Shown in pieces: positions 7,547 through 15,707 of a stretch of DNA of 64,000 bases. The stretch covers positions 62,001 to 126,000 of the forward strand of contig NZ_FOHN01000005.1 in NCBI RefSeq assembly GCF_900111595.1, in the 5' to 3' direction. The stretch is from [Clostridium] polysaccharolyticum. GTDB lineage: Bacteria; Bacillota; Clostridia; Lachnospirales; Lachnospiraceae. The position numbers and the translations under genes were made by a program. Each line of letters opens with the position of its first letter. The stretch's first letter is position 1. The notes beneath the pieces are model-generated. The model was not told where the DNA came from. It was given only the letters and a program-made list of their open reading frames with translations, and made no database searches.

Positions 7547-7575
7547 ATTGTACCATAGGAAATGCTATATTACAA
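7547..7575 (-). promoter_or_regulatory. idi promoter
   Basis: Minus strand TTGTAA (7570-7575), 17-base spacer, TACAAT (7547-7552), just past the dacF stop. The roughly 90-base leader can fold through AACTGTTT/AAACAGTT around an inner TACAA/TTGTA hairpin, 20 bases before the ribosome site. Confidence 0.75.
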
Positions 7576-7580
7576 TAAAA

Positions 7581-8867
7581 TTACTCTGTATAAAGAAAGA
7601 ACTTCTTTGCTGCCTTCTCTAAAAAATCAATGAATTTTGCCTCTTTAATGTCTTCTGCTGCTACAATTGGAACACTTCCAATTTTCTCGCCTTCATAATA
7701 GTAAATCATTTCACCAATCTGGTTTCCCTTCTTTACAGGTGCACAGATTGACTTGGAGAGTTTCGCTTTCTTCGTAATCTTATCTCCTGTTCTTCCTTTC
7801 AGAAGCAGGTAATTAAACGGTGACATTACTGCAGGCTGAATTTTATCTTTCTTTCCACGAACAACTTTAACAGGTTTTATCACCACACCTTTGTTATCGT
7901 CTTTATACCTGCTGCAGTTAGCAAAACCATAATCCAGCATAGCCGCTGCTTCTGCAAAACGCTGTTTTGGTTCTGGTGCTGCCATAACAACTGCAATCAG
8001 ATCCATCTCATTCCGTTTGGCTGATGCAGACAGGCAATATTTTGCTTTACTGGTAGAACCAGTTTTCAAGCCCGTGATTCCAGTGTATGTACGAACCAGT
8101 TTATTGGTATTGGTAAGACCAAATTCCGTTTTTCCTTTCTTGGTCACATGAATAATAGAATCCATCCATGTGGTAGAATACTTGGAAATATCTGGATGTT
8201 TCATAATCAGTTCACGAGACATGAGAGCTATGTCATAAGCACTTGAATAATGAGATCCTTCTGCAATGTTGTCATCAAGACCACAGCAATTCATAAACTT
8301 AGTATTTTTCATGTTAAGTTCTGCAGCTTTCTGATTCATCATATTGACGAACTCTGCTTCAGAACCAGCAATATATTCTGCCATGGCAACACAGGCATCA
8401 TTGGCACTGGCAATAGAAATACACTTAATCATGTCATCCACTGTCTGGGTTTCGTCTGGTTCTAGGTAAACCTGAGAACCACCCATTGATGCAGCATGCT
8501 CACTAACTGAAACCTTATCCTCTAACGTAATTTTACCTGAGTCTAAAGCCTCGAAAATCAATATAAGTGTCATGATTTTCGTAATACTGGCTGGAAACCT
8601 CTGCTCATCCTTATTCTTTTCATACAAAATAGAACCAGTGGAGCCTTCTATCAAAACTGCCGAGGCGGAGCCGATATTTAAATCTGGATTGGTTTTAGAA
8701 TCACCACTTGCATCATTTGCAGAATCCTGTGTGTCTTTTGATTTTGCTTTCGTATCGGCTGCATCCTCTGAAGGTGCAGAAGTCGTACTCTGTGCAAACA
8801 GCGTCCCGTACGCCGTGTCACTGAAAAACAGGACAATACACAAGAGTAAGGCAAATAGTTTCTTCAT
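7581..8867 (-). CDS. dacF: D-alanyl-D-alanine carboxypeptidase (DacF/PBP5 type)
   Basis: 428 residues from the ATG at 8865-8867, which has GGTGAAAG before it. A signal peptide covers about residues 1-25, followed by a Ser/Asp/Lys-rich spacer and then the S11 peptidase domain with the full active-site set: S94xxK97 in ASITK, S154-A-N156 and K268TG. It trims the terminal D-Ala of peptidoglycan stem peptides outside the membrane. A C-terminal beta domain of PBP5 type follows and a hydrophobic/amphipathic end (FIDFLEKAAKKFFLYTE) could anchor it at the membrane surface. Sporulation DacF or vegetative DacA role cannot be separated here. Confidence 0.93.
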   Translation of the reverse strand: MKKLFALLLCIVLFFSDTAYGTLFAQSTTSAPSEDAADTKAKSKDTQDSANDASGDSKTNPDLNIGSASAVLIEGSTGSILYEKNKDEQRFPASITKIMTLILIFEALDSGKITLEDKVSVSEHAASMGGSQVYLEPDETQTVDDMIKCISIASANDACVAMAEYIAGSEAEFVNMMNQKAAELNMKNTKFMNCCGLDDNIAEGSHYSSAYDIALMSRELIMKHPDISKYSTTWMDSIIHVTKKGKTEFGLTNTNKLVRTYTGITGLKTGSTSKAKYCLSASAKRNEMDLIAVVMAAPEPKQRFAEAAAMLDYGFANCSRYKDDNKGVVIKPVKVVRGKKDKIQPAVMSPFNYLLLKGRTGDKITKKAKLSKSICAPVKKGNQIGEMIYYYEGEKIGSVPIVAAEDIKEAKFIDFLEKAAKKFFLYTE

Positions 8868-8946
8868 AGCTTTCACCAAGCATTTTATTAGTACTATTTT
8901 AGTATGGCATCCTAAAAAATATGCTCGTTTTTTCTTGTTTTCTTGA

Positions 8947-9501
8947 TTATCTCACAAAAACTTTACAGCGAACTTTTATGCCGCCAACAGATGCTACAAC
9001 ATAGGCTTTTCCTTTTTCCTTCCCTTTTACCCAGCCATACCGGCTGACAGTAACCACTTTCCGATTGGTACTTTTCCAGCGGACTCCAGACTGCCTGCCC
9101 TTTAGCCTCAGTTTCCGAATACTTCCATTCCGTAAGATCAGCTTCTTTTTATTCAATTTCACAACATATATCCGGTACTTATATATTTCCTGATTCTGTT
9201 TTATGGAAATTATGGTTTTACCTGGCCGAAATGCAGTAATAACACCCATATCCATCACATCTGCAACTTTCATATCTGAACTTTCATATCTGGCACTTTT
9301 GTTTATTTTGAATAAATGAATCTGATATCGTTCCCCTGGCATCATATAAACAGTTTTGGTATTGGCCCGTTTCGTGTATGGGTCAAATATTCTCCAGCTA
9401 TAAAATATGGCTGTATGAGGTAAAATCAATGTAGTGATTAATAAAAACAATGCCAAGTAGTACAGCACATTCACCACAACAAGACACCCATTTTTTTTCA
9501 T
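8947..9501 (-). CDS. Membrane-anchored protein with two BIG2-like Ig domains
   Basis: 184 residues; ATG at 9499-9501 chosen for GAGG six bases upstream. One membrane helix at about 8-30, then an extracytoplasmic part with two short repeats of the bacterial Ig-like group 2 pattern: YESSDMKVADV...GVITAFRPGKTIISI and VRWKSTNRKVVTVSRYGWVKGKEKGKAYV. Such domains hold surface proteins at the cell wall or mediate adhesion. The lysine- and arginine-rich second half (strongly basic) could bind anionic wall polymers. Function otherwise unknown. Confidence 0.75.
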   Translation of the reverse strand: MKKNGCLVVVNVLYYLALFLLITTLILPHTAIFYSWRIFDPYTKRANTKTVYMMPGERYQIHLFKINKSARYESSDMKVADVMDMGVITAFRPGKTIISIKQNQEIYKYRIYVVKLNKKKLILRNGSIRKLRLKGRQSGVRWKSTNRKVVTVSRYGWVKGKEKGKAYVVASVGGIKVRCKVFVR

Positions 9502-9615
9502 GGCAGCCTCATATTTTATTCTCATTCTATTCTATGTTGAAAGACCATGATCCATCACAATTTTATCCTGCACTTTCAATAGATACTGCATATTTTTTTA
9601 ATTATATAACATAAA

Positions 9616-9641
9616 CCGCCAGAAGTTTTCGTTTCTGGCGG
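9616..9641 (-). terminator. Terminator, probably bidirectional
   Basis: CCGCCAGAAG/TTTCTGGCGG type stem with a short loop; T-rich flank on both strands. Lies just after the stop of the 97-aa gene on the minus strand. Confidence 0.75.
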
Positions 9642-9656
9642 TCTTTTATCAAACTA

Positions 9657-9950
9657 TTATTTATCTTTTCTTGATACATACGTACTTGCTAACGATATGG
9701 CAACAAGTAAAAACAGTCCTGCTTTTACTGGAATTGCACTAACAGCCATAAGGCCTAATACTACCAGTGCGGCTCCAAATAAAACAGATGTAATAAGAAT
9801 CCGTCTCTTATATTTTTTCTGTTTTTCTCGATCTTTTTCCGAAATTTTTAGGTAGGCTTCCCTTTTTGCCTCCTTTTTATCCTCTTTTATCTGCTTTTTT
9901 TCCTCTTTTGACATTTTTACAAGAGTTAATTCTTCCTTTTCCATTCCCAC
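9657..9950 (-). CDS. Small membrane protein with charged N-terminal helix
   Basis: 97 residues. The first half is a highly charged Lys/Glu helix (about 13-48), likely coiled coil and cytosolic; residues about 50-92 form two closely spaced membrane segments. Start is a GTG at 9948-9950, 11 bases after AGGAGG; an ATG two codons later is possible. No family recognised. Directly follows the DUF1275 gene and is probably cotranscribed. Confidence 0.65.
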   Translation of the reverse strand: MGMEKEELTLVKMSKEEKKQIKEDKKEAKREAYLKISEKDREKQKKYKRRILITSVLFGAALVVLGLMAVSAIPVKAGLFLLVAISLASTYVSRKDK

Positions 9951-9965
9951 TTACGCTTGTACCTC

Positions 9966-10661
9966 CTAGTTTATTTCTTTTCTATGCCTTGCAATAAAAT
10001 GTTTTCTTTGTCTTATCCAGCCAGATTCATATCCAATAAACACCATTTCTGCCATCAGCGGTAGCACGCCTATATAAACGCCTTTTAAACCAATCTCTTT
10101 CCATGCAAAATAGGAAAGAGCAACTCCTACATGATAAAAAAGAAGCACACCCGCATAAAATCTGCCTCTTTTGGCATCTTCACTGGTTCCCCCAAACAAA
10201 TATTTTGTAAATGAAATCGTCATTTGTCTCGTATTATTGGTTGAAAATATTGTAGAACTGACATATCCACAAATATCAGCAAACACATTCCATTGAAACG
10301 CCATTGCAAAAAAGACTGGATACAGTGCTATAACAGAATTCATATGCTCTGGCAAAACTGCAAGAATGCAAACTGCCAGAAAATCCACTAGAACACTAAC
10401 AAACTTTATATTCCATTTTGTGTACATTGGGATAAGCACTGTAAACATCGTGCCACATAGATAAAGTCCCATAGCAATCAGCCTTAATAAAATCTGCCTT
10501 GTATCTCTTCCTAATATATCCAAAGTCAGATGAATCAGGTTCGATGTCTGTGCATTTCCTAAAAAGTCACTCCTGTTCAAAACTGCATACGCTCCCAAAA
10601 ATCCACCAAAAGCAGACATTGTATAATGCATGCATTGATAAATTTTTCTGTTATCCTCCAT
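9966..10661 (-). CDS. YoaK/DUF1275 family integral membrane protein
   Basis: 231 residues from the ATG at 10659-10661, preceded by AGGAGGG. About six membrane helices. The family-typical small-residue motifs are present: GFLGAYAVLNRSDFLGNAQTSN near the N-terminus (split here for reading as GFLGAYA and GNAQTSNLIHL) and FAMAFQWNVF in the second half. DUF1275 proteins are widespread, with unknown transport or signalling function. Confidence 0.8.
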   Translation of the reverse strand: MEDNRKIYQCMHYTMSAFGGFLGAYAVLNRSDFLGNAQTSNLIHLTLDILGRDTRQILLRLIAMGLYLCGTMFTVLIPMYTKWNIKFVSVLVDFLAVCILAVLPEHMNSVIALYPVFFAMAFQWNVFADICGYVSSTIFSTNNTRQMTISFTKYLFGGTSEDAKRGRFYAGVLLFYHVGVALSYFAWKEIGLKGVYIGVLPLMAEMVFIGYESGWIRQRKHFIARHRKEIN

Positions 10662-10811
10662 GTAAAGCCCTCCTAATTTCGAGTTAATCATACCACAGAA
10701 ATCTTAATTAAGAAATAGACATTCCATAATCTTAGAAATTTTTTTATTTCGCACATCAGCACTTTAATCCTTTGAAGCATTAAATTTTTTTTTGATATAT
10801 TGCAAATCTTA

Positions 10812-10840
10812 TTGACTATTGTTGAAAAAAAGTTTAGAAT
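10812..10840 (+). promoter_or_regulatory. Promoter of the DAHP synthase gene
   Basis: TTGACT (10812-10817), 17-base spacer, TAGAAT (10835-10840). Leader is about 25 bases, so no riboswitch or attenuator can lie in it. Confidence 0.85.
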
Positions 10841-10872
10841 GTGAAAAAATAAAGAACAAAGGAGAGAAAAAC

Positions 10873-11901
10873 ATGAGTTTACATTACCTAAAAGCGGCAA
10901 TGACTCCAGAAGAGATAATAAAGAAGTACCCATTGCCAACTGAACATGCGAAACTAAAACTGGAAAGAGATAAGGAGATCGCTGACGTCTTTACAGGTAA
11001 ATCTGATAAATTCCTTATGATAATCGGTCCTTGCTCGGCTGATAACGAAGACTCCGTTTGTGACTACATAAATCGACTTGCCAAAGTCCAAGAAAAAATC
11101 AAAGACAAAGTTATCATTATTCCAAGAATTTATACAAACAAGCCAAGAACTACTGGTGAAGGATATAAAGGAATGGTACATCAGCCAGATCCTGAAAAGG
11201 CACCTGATATCTGTGAAGGTGTTATTGCAATCCGTAAAATGCATTTACGTGCTATCAGCGAAACCCATTTATTTGCAGCTGACGAAATGCTGTATCCTTC
11301 CAACTGGTCTTATTTATCCGATATTTTATCCTATGTTGCCGTTGGTGCACGTTCTGTAGAGAACCAGCTTCATCGTCTTGTAGCCAGTGGCATTGAAATT
11401 CCATGTGGAATGAAAAATCCAACCAGCGGGGATTTCTCTGTTATGATGAATTCCTGTATTGCTGCCCAAGGAAGCCATACATTCTTATATCGTAACTGGG
11501 AAGTAAAATCCGACGGAAACCCTCTTACACATACTATTTTAAGAGGCGCAGTTGATAAGCATGGCGTAAACCTTTCCAATTACCACTATGAAGATTTAAT
11601 AAAACTGCTTCAAATGTATGATAAGTTAGATTTAAAAAATCCTGCTTGTATCATTGATTCTAACCATTCTAATTCGGGTAAAAAATATGAGCAGCAGCCT
11701 CGTATCATCGAAGAAGTTATGCATAACAGAAGTATCAGCAAAGATATTCATAATCTTGTAAAAGGTTTCATGGTAGAAAGTTATATTGAACCAGGCAGCC
11801 AGAAAATTTCCGACCATATTTACGGAAAATCCATTACAGACCCATGTCTTGGATGGAATGAAACAGAAAAATTATTATACCGTGTAGCGGAATTAGCATA
11901 A
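10873..11901 (+). CDS. aroF: 3-deoxy-7-phosphoheptulonate (DAHP) synthase, class I
   Basis: 342 residues; ATG at 10873 follows AAAGGAGAG, so the 18 codons of open frame upstream are not used. Condenses phosphoenolpyruvate and erythrose 4-phosphate in the first step of the shikimate pathway. Class I (AroF/G/H) motifs: IIGPCSADNEDSV at about 51-63, IPRIYTNKPRTTGEGYKGM, GARSVENQLHR, SGIEIPCGMKNPTSG and CIIDSNHSNSGK. Length is typical of the unregulated-looking AroFGH group with an N-terminal extension; feedback specificity (Phe, Tyr or Trp) cannot be read off. Single-gene transcript with own promoter and terminator, running against its neighbours. Confidence 0.94.
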   Translation: MSLHYLKAAMTPEEIIKKYPLPTEHAKLKLERDKEIADVFTGKSDKFLMIIGPCSADNEDSVCDYINRLAKVQEKIKDKVIIIPRIYTNKPRTTGEGYKGMVHQPDPEKAPDICEGVIAIRKMHLRAISETHLFAADEMLYPSNWSYLSDILSYVAVGARSVENQLHRLVASGIEIPCGMKNPTSGDFSVMMNSCIAAQGSHTFLYRNWEVKSDGNPLTHTILRGAVDKHGVNLSNYHYEDLIKLLQMYDKLDLKNPACIIDSNHSNSGKKYEQQPRIIEEVMHNRSISKDIHNLVKGFMVESYIEPGSQKISDHIYGKSITDPCLGWNETEKLLYRVAELA

Positions 11902-11920
11902 TGCAATTGATTGCCAAAAC

Positions 11921-11956
11921 AGCCCTAAGGCTTATACAAGCTTTAGGGCTGTTTTT
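11921..11956 (+). terminator. Bidirectional terminator between aroF and spoIIM
   Basis: AGCCCTAAGG...CTTTAGGGCT stem followed by GTTTTTA on the plus strand. The minus-strand spoIIM stop codon (11932-11934) lies inside the loop region, and TTTT follows the stem on that strand too. Confidence 0.88.
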
Positions 11957-12534
11957 AACCATGCAAGAAATACTGGATTTAAAAAACTCTCCATAAAACA
12001 GCCAATAACCGTTAAAGAAAGCAATACAAAAAACGCTGGCAACTGTTTTACAAATAATCGGTAACGCTTTGTATAAACTCCGTTACTGCTTGTTTCATGC
12101 ATTTTATAAGACAAGATAACTGTTTGTACAAATACCACAAGATAGATCAGCATATGAGGCATTCCAAGACCTAAACCACATAATGTTCCCTTCCACCCAT
12201 ACAATACGGAAAGTGCGCATACCACAAATCCTGCAGTGAAACCTCTATACCACAGAAACAGTGTATTATAAGGAATCGCCAGTACTGTTATGCTAAACAG
12301 CCAGATAAGCAAGTAGTCTTTTATCCGTGACTGCATGACAAATAGCAAAAGCTGGAATCTATTAACTTCTCTTAAATCCAGATACACTAAAATATCTATG
12401 TATTGTGAATTAGAACTGTATGTAGCCTTTGTAAGGTTTGCAATGACAATTCCAAGCAAGAAAGATGCTATAATCTCAAGCATTATTTTTTGAAGTAATC
12501 CTATTTTATTTTTTGCTTTATTCCAAAAAAACAT
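11932..12534 (-). CDS. spoIIM: Stage II sporulation protein M
   Basis: 200 residues from the ATG at 12532-12534 after GGGAGG. Polytopic membrane protein, about five helices, with the family signature WYRGFTAGFVVCAL followed by GMPHMLIYLV. SpoIIM acts with SpoIID and SpoIIP in septal wall removal and engulfment during sporulation, supporting a spore former. nudF directly upstream reproduces the nudF-spoIIM order seen in Bacillus. A hairpin overlapping the ribosome site may control translation. Confidence 0.85.
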   Translation of the reverse strand: MFFWNKAKNKIGLLQKIMLEIIASFLLGIVIANLTKATYSSNSQYIDILVYLDLREVNRFQLLLFVMQSRIKDYLLIWLFSITVLAIPYNTLFLWYRGFTAGFVVCALSVLYGWKGTLCGLGLGMPHMLIYLVVFVQTVILSYKMHETSSNGVYTKRYRLFVKQLPAFFVLLSLTVIGCFMESFLNPVFLAWLKTALKLV

Positions 12535-12580
12535 GACGGCCTCCCACATTGTTACTTTATAACATATGTGTCAGCCGTCA
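12534..12580 (-). promoter_or_regulatory. Hairpin enclosing the spoIIM ribosome site
   Basis: Minus strand TGACGGC pairs with GCCGTCA (which includes the first base of the spoIIM ATG), with an inner CACAT/ATGTG pairing. The GGGAG of the ribosome site sits in the internal loop between the two stems. Could limit translation initiation; role is inference. Confidence 0.45.
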
Positions 12581-12613
12581 CGTTTATGAAACAAACTTAT
12601 CCAGCTTATAGAC

Positions 12614-13147
12614 TTATAATCCCATTTTATTCTTATAAGCCAATATACCCGCTACTGTCTTGCTGTCTTCTATCTTCCCCTGCTCTATCATCTTAACAAG
12701 TTCTTCTATTGCATAACGTTCTACGTGGACAAACTCATCCTCGTCCAGATTCTGCCTGGATGACACCAGAGAATCCGTATAATAGATATATATTTTTTCA
12801 TTACAGAAACCAACAGAAGTATAAACATCCAGCAAATGATGGGCTTCTAAAGGACGGTATCCTGTTTCTTCCTCTAACTCTCTCATAGCACAGGTTTTCG
12901 TATCCTCGCCTGGATTAATACCACCTGCTGGAAGTTCCAGAGATTCCTTCTGAATCGCAGTACGATACTGCCTTACCATTAAAACTTTCCCATTTTCATC
13001 AAGGGCGACCATGGAAGAAGCTCCTTTATGCTCTACTATATCATAAGTTACAGTATCACCTGCTGGCGTAAGAATATCATCCTGATAAACATCAATAATT
13101 CTTCCTTTGTGTACCAAATTGCGTTTTACTCGTTTCATTTCTTCCAT
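12614..13147 (-). CDS. nudF: ADP-ribose pyrophosphatase (Nudix hydrolase)
   Basis: 177 residues; ATG at 13145-13147 chosen for GAGGTAGG upstream. Complete Nudix box at 75-97: GX5E at G75-E81, RE at 89-90, EEETGY at 92-97. The N-terminal KRNLVHKGRIIDVYQDDI and MVRQYR at 57-62 are typical of the NudF/ADP-ribose pyrophosphatase group, which splits ADP-ribose to AMP and ribose 5-phosphate. Sits 16 bases behind proC and ahead of spoIIM. Confidence 0.88.
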   Translation of the reverse strand: MEEMKRVKRNLVHKGRIIDVYQDDILTPAGDTVTYDIVEHKGASSMVALDENGKVLMVRQYRTAIQKESLELPAGGINPGEDTKTCAMRELEEETGYRPLEAHHLLDVYTSVGFCNEKIYIYYTDSLVSSRQNLDEDEFVHVERYAIEELVKMIEQGKIEDSKTVAGILAYKNKMGL

Positions 13148-13163
13148 GAATCCTACCTCTTCT

Positions 13164-13964
13164 TTATTTCTTAAATCCTGCTGTTTTTTCATAACAAGCA
13201 TCTGTTGCTTTCATAATGGCGTTACGGAATCCGTATTCTTCCAGAGCCTCTACTGCTGCAATAGTAGTGCCTCCTGGGGAACATACATTATCTTTCAATT
13301 TTCCTGGATGTTCTCCAGTTTCAAGCACCATCTTTGCAGATCCCAAAACAGTCTGGGCCGCAAATGCATATGCTTTGTCTCTTGGAATGCCATATTTCAC
13401 AGCACTATCTGCCAAAGCTTCAATAAACATATATACATAAGCTGGTGAACTTCCACTTGCACATACTACCGCATTCATAAGCTTTTCATCAATTACTTCA
13501 CATTTACCAAAAGAACCAAAGAACTCTATTACCGTATTCTTTTCTTCTTCAGACATTGTTTCACTGCCAAAACATAATCCTGCCATTCCTTCATTTACTA
13601 GGGCTGGCGTATTAGGCATTGCACGGCTTACTTTCACGTTTCCACCAAGCTGCTCTGCCACATCCCCTGTAGTAATGCCAGGTGCAATAGAAATCATAAC
13701 ATGATCCTTTGTAATATAATCTTTGATTTCCTTTAATACCAAAGGATACACTTGTGGTTTAATTGCCAAAACCACGTATTTACAGCTTTTTACCAGCTCA
13801 ATATTGCCTGCGATACAGGATACTCCTGTCTCAGCAGCAACCTGCTGATTACGAGCTTCATCCACACTTGTAAAAGCCAGCTCTTCTTTTGTATATTTTG
13901 TTAAGGCACCTTTCATCATTGCATATCCCATATTACCGATGCCAATAAAACCTAATACTGCCAT
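13164..13964 (-). CDS. proC: Pyrroline-5-carboxylate reductase
   Basis: 266 residues, typical length. Rossmann motif GIGNMG at 8-13; later ISIAPGIT, VSRAMPNTPALVNEG and, near the C-terminus, SPGGTTIAAVEALEEYGFR, all diagnostic of ProC. Performs the last step of proline synthesis, reducing pyrroline-5-carboxylate with NAD(P)H. Start has GAAGGGAAG upstream. Likely cotranscribed with nudF and spoIIM. Confidence 0.96.
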   Translation of the reverse strand: MAVLGFIGIGNMGYAMMKGALTKYTKEELAFTSVDEARNQQVAAETGVSCIAGNIELVKSCKYVVLAIKPQVYPLVLKEIKDYITKDHVMISIAPGITTGDVAEQLGGNVKVSRAMPNTPALVNEGMAGLCFGSETMSEEEKNTVIEFFGSFGKCEVIDEKLMNAVVCASGSSPAYVYMFIEALADSAVKYGIPRDKAYAFAAQTVLGSAKMVLETGEHPGKLKDNVCSPGGTTIAAVEALEEYGFRNAIMKATDACYEKTAGFKK

Positions 13965-13998
13965 ATGATTACTTCCCTTCTACTTTCATTCCTCTCGA

Positions 13999-15195
13999 TT
14001 ACTGTAACTTTGTTAAAAAGTCTTCAATACGGTTTAAACCTTTTTCAATCTGTTCAATTGAAATTGCATATGACAAACGAATGTATTCTGGTGCACCGAA
14101 ATCAGGGCAAGGAATTACAGCAACATTAAACTCTTCAATTAGGATTTTTGCCATATTTGTGCTTGTAGCTACCTTCTCACCATTATATTCTTTTTCTAGT
14201 ACATCCCTTACATCGATAAATACGTAAAATGCTCCTTTTGGCTCTAATGCACTTACATGTGGCATTTTGCTTACACGTTCATACATGTATTTACGTCTCT
14301 TATCAAATTCTACACACATTGCCTTCATTGCATCCTGAGGACCTGTTAAAGCTTCTAATGCAGCTTTCTGTGCAATACTGTTCGCATTGGAAGTCTGATG
14401 GCTTTGTACACTGCTCATTAATTTTGCAATCTCAGCACTTGAGCCAGTATAACCAATTCTCCATCCAGTCATTGCATAACTCTTGGATACACCACTGCAT
14501 GTAATTGTTCTCTTATAGATTTCATCATTTAATGACGCAATACTAATATGTTCTGCCCCGTCATAAGTTAAGTACTCATACATTTCATCTGCAATCACGT
14601 AAATATCTTTTTTCACTACGACATCAGCAATTGCTTCTAATTCTTTGCGAGTATAAAGCATACCTGTTGGATTACTTGGGCTGTTTAATACAATTGCCTT
14701 TGTTTTTTCTGTGCAGGCAGCTTCGATCTGTTCTGCTGTTACTTTATACTGCTGTTCCTTTGTTGCTTTTACAAATACAGGAACACCATCTGCCAATTTT
14801 ACGATCTCAGGATAGCTTAACCAAAATGGTACAGGAATAATCACTTCATCACCAGGATTTAGAATTACACTAAATATATTAGTTAAAGAATGTTTTCCTC
14901 CATTGCTGATTACAATCTGGTTTGGCTCATATTTTAAATGATTAAATTTTGCAAATTTATCACAAACAGCCTGTTTCAGCTCTACAATACCTGGAACAGG
15001 TGTATATTTTGTAAATCCAGTCTGAATTGCATCACATGCAACATCACAAATATTTTTTGGAGTATTAAAATCAGGTTCCCCTGCACCAAACCCTACTACA
15101 TCAATCCCCTTTGCCTTTAGTTCTTTTGCTTTAGCTGTAATCTCAAGTGTAGATGAAGGTTTCACCGCTTGAGCTTTTCTTGATAACGTTAAAGC
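13999..15195 (-). CDS. Aspartate aminotransferase family (class I, subgroup I-gamma)
   Basis: 398 residues from the ATG at 15193-15195 (AAGGTGG upstream). PLP lysine K239 in SGVSKSYAMTGWRIGY, NPTG at 176-179, and GAGEPDFNTP at 38-47 that marks the I-gamma aspartate/prephenate aminotransferases common in Firmicutes. Transfers the amino group between aspartate or glutamate and 2-oxoacids; some relatives accept prephenate or kynurenine. Has its own promoter. Confidence 0.92.
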   Translation of the reverse strand, partial: ALTLSRKAQAVKPSSTLEITAKAKELKAKGIDVVGFGAGEPDFNTPKNICDVACDAIQTGFTKYTPVPGIVELKQAVCDKFAKFNHLKYEPNQIVISNGGKHSLTNIFSVILNPGDEVIIPVPFWLSYPEIVKLADGVPVFVKATKEQQYKVTAEQIEAACTEKTKAIVLNSPSNPTGMLYTRKELEAIADVVVKKDIYVIADEMYEYLTYDGAEHISIASLNDEIYKRTITCSGVSKSYAMTGWRIGYTGSSAEIAKLMSSVQSHQTSNANSIAQKAALEALTGPQDAMKAMCVEFDKRRKYMYERVSKMPHVSALEPKGAFYVFIDVRDVLEKEYNGEKVATSTNMAKILIEEFNVAVIPCPDFGAPEYIRLSYAISIEQIEKGLNRIEDFLTKLQ

Positions 15196-15247
15196 CATTC
15201 TTAGCACCACCTTAATTATTTTATCTGTCTATATTAATTTTATTGAT

Positions 15248-15276
15248 ATTTTAATATATATAATATTATATTGCAA
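15248..15276 (-). promoter_or_regulatory. Promoter of the aminotransferase gene
   Basis: Minus strand TTGCAA (15271-15276), 17-base spacer, TAAAAT (15248-15253). The region is very AT-rich, so alternative -10 sites exist. Confidence 0.55.
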
Positions 15277-15640
15277 GAAATAATTTAAGTTCTTTCGTAT
15301 TTTTCAATTTTTTTTTCGTTTTTAGCAAGAAAACCGTCATTTTCAAAGCTAATTTCTTGTTAAAATGAAAGTTTTCCATTCAAATCCATCATTTTATATG
15401 TATAGAAAATGAGTCGTGGCGGAAATTTACAACACATAGTTCTATTGTAATACCACCAAAAACATTTCCTTCTTATAGAATATGAAATCTTTTGAAATAT
15501 TCTCCTAAAGATTCCATGCAAAAAATATTTCCTCCCACTGAAAAAGCAGCACAAATGCCTGTCAAAAATAAAACTTTATATATTTTTTTCAAAAACATAA
15601 TATTGATAAATGGGGTTATTATAGAATATATATAGAATAT
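15277..15640. other. Gene-free AT-rich intergenic stretch
   Basis: No convincing gene. A 64-codon minus-strand open frame here lacks a ribosome site and normal composition. GCAAGAAA occurs at 15273 and again near 15329, and on the minus strand CAAGAAA/TTTCTTG can form a short stem with a long loop. No RNA family recognised. Confidence 0.5.
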
Positions 15641-15687
15641 AAAAACCCAGTAATTCCTACTCAGAAAGAATAGGAATTAACCGAGTT
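15641..15687 (-). terminator. Terminator after rny
   Basis: Minus strand: a long imperfect stem whose core is AATTCCTA/TAGGAATT, extended by CTCGGTT/ACTGGG pairings, followed by TTTTTA. Confidence 0.8.
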
Positions 15688-15707
15688 ATAACTTTATTTC
15701 ATACAAG

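Noticed and set aside
10688-10939. 83-codon minus-strand open frame over the aroF promoter
   Set aside because: It covers the TTGACT/TAGAAT promoter and start of aroF, has no ribosome site and is rich in Leu/Phe/Ser as antisense frames are.
15360-15554. 64-codon minus-strand open frame between the aminotransferase and rny
   Set aside because: No ribosome site, aromatic- and Cys-rich chance composition, no neighbours on a shared transcript.
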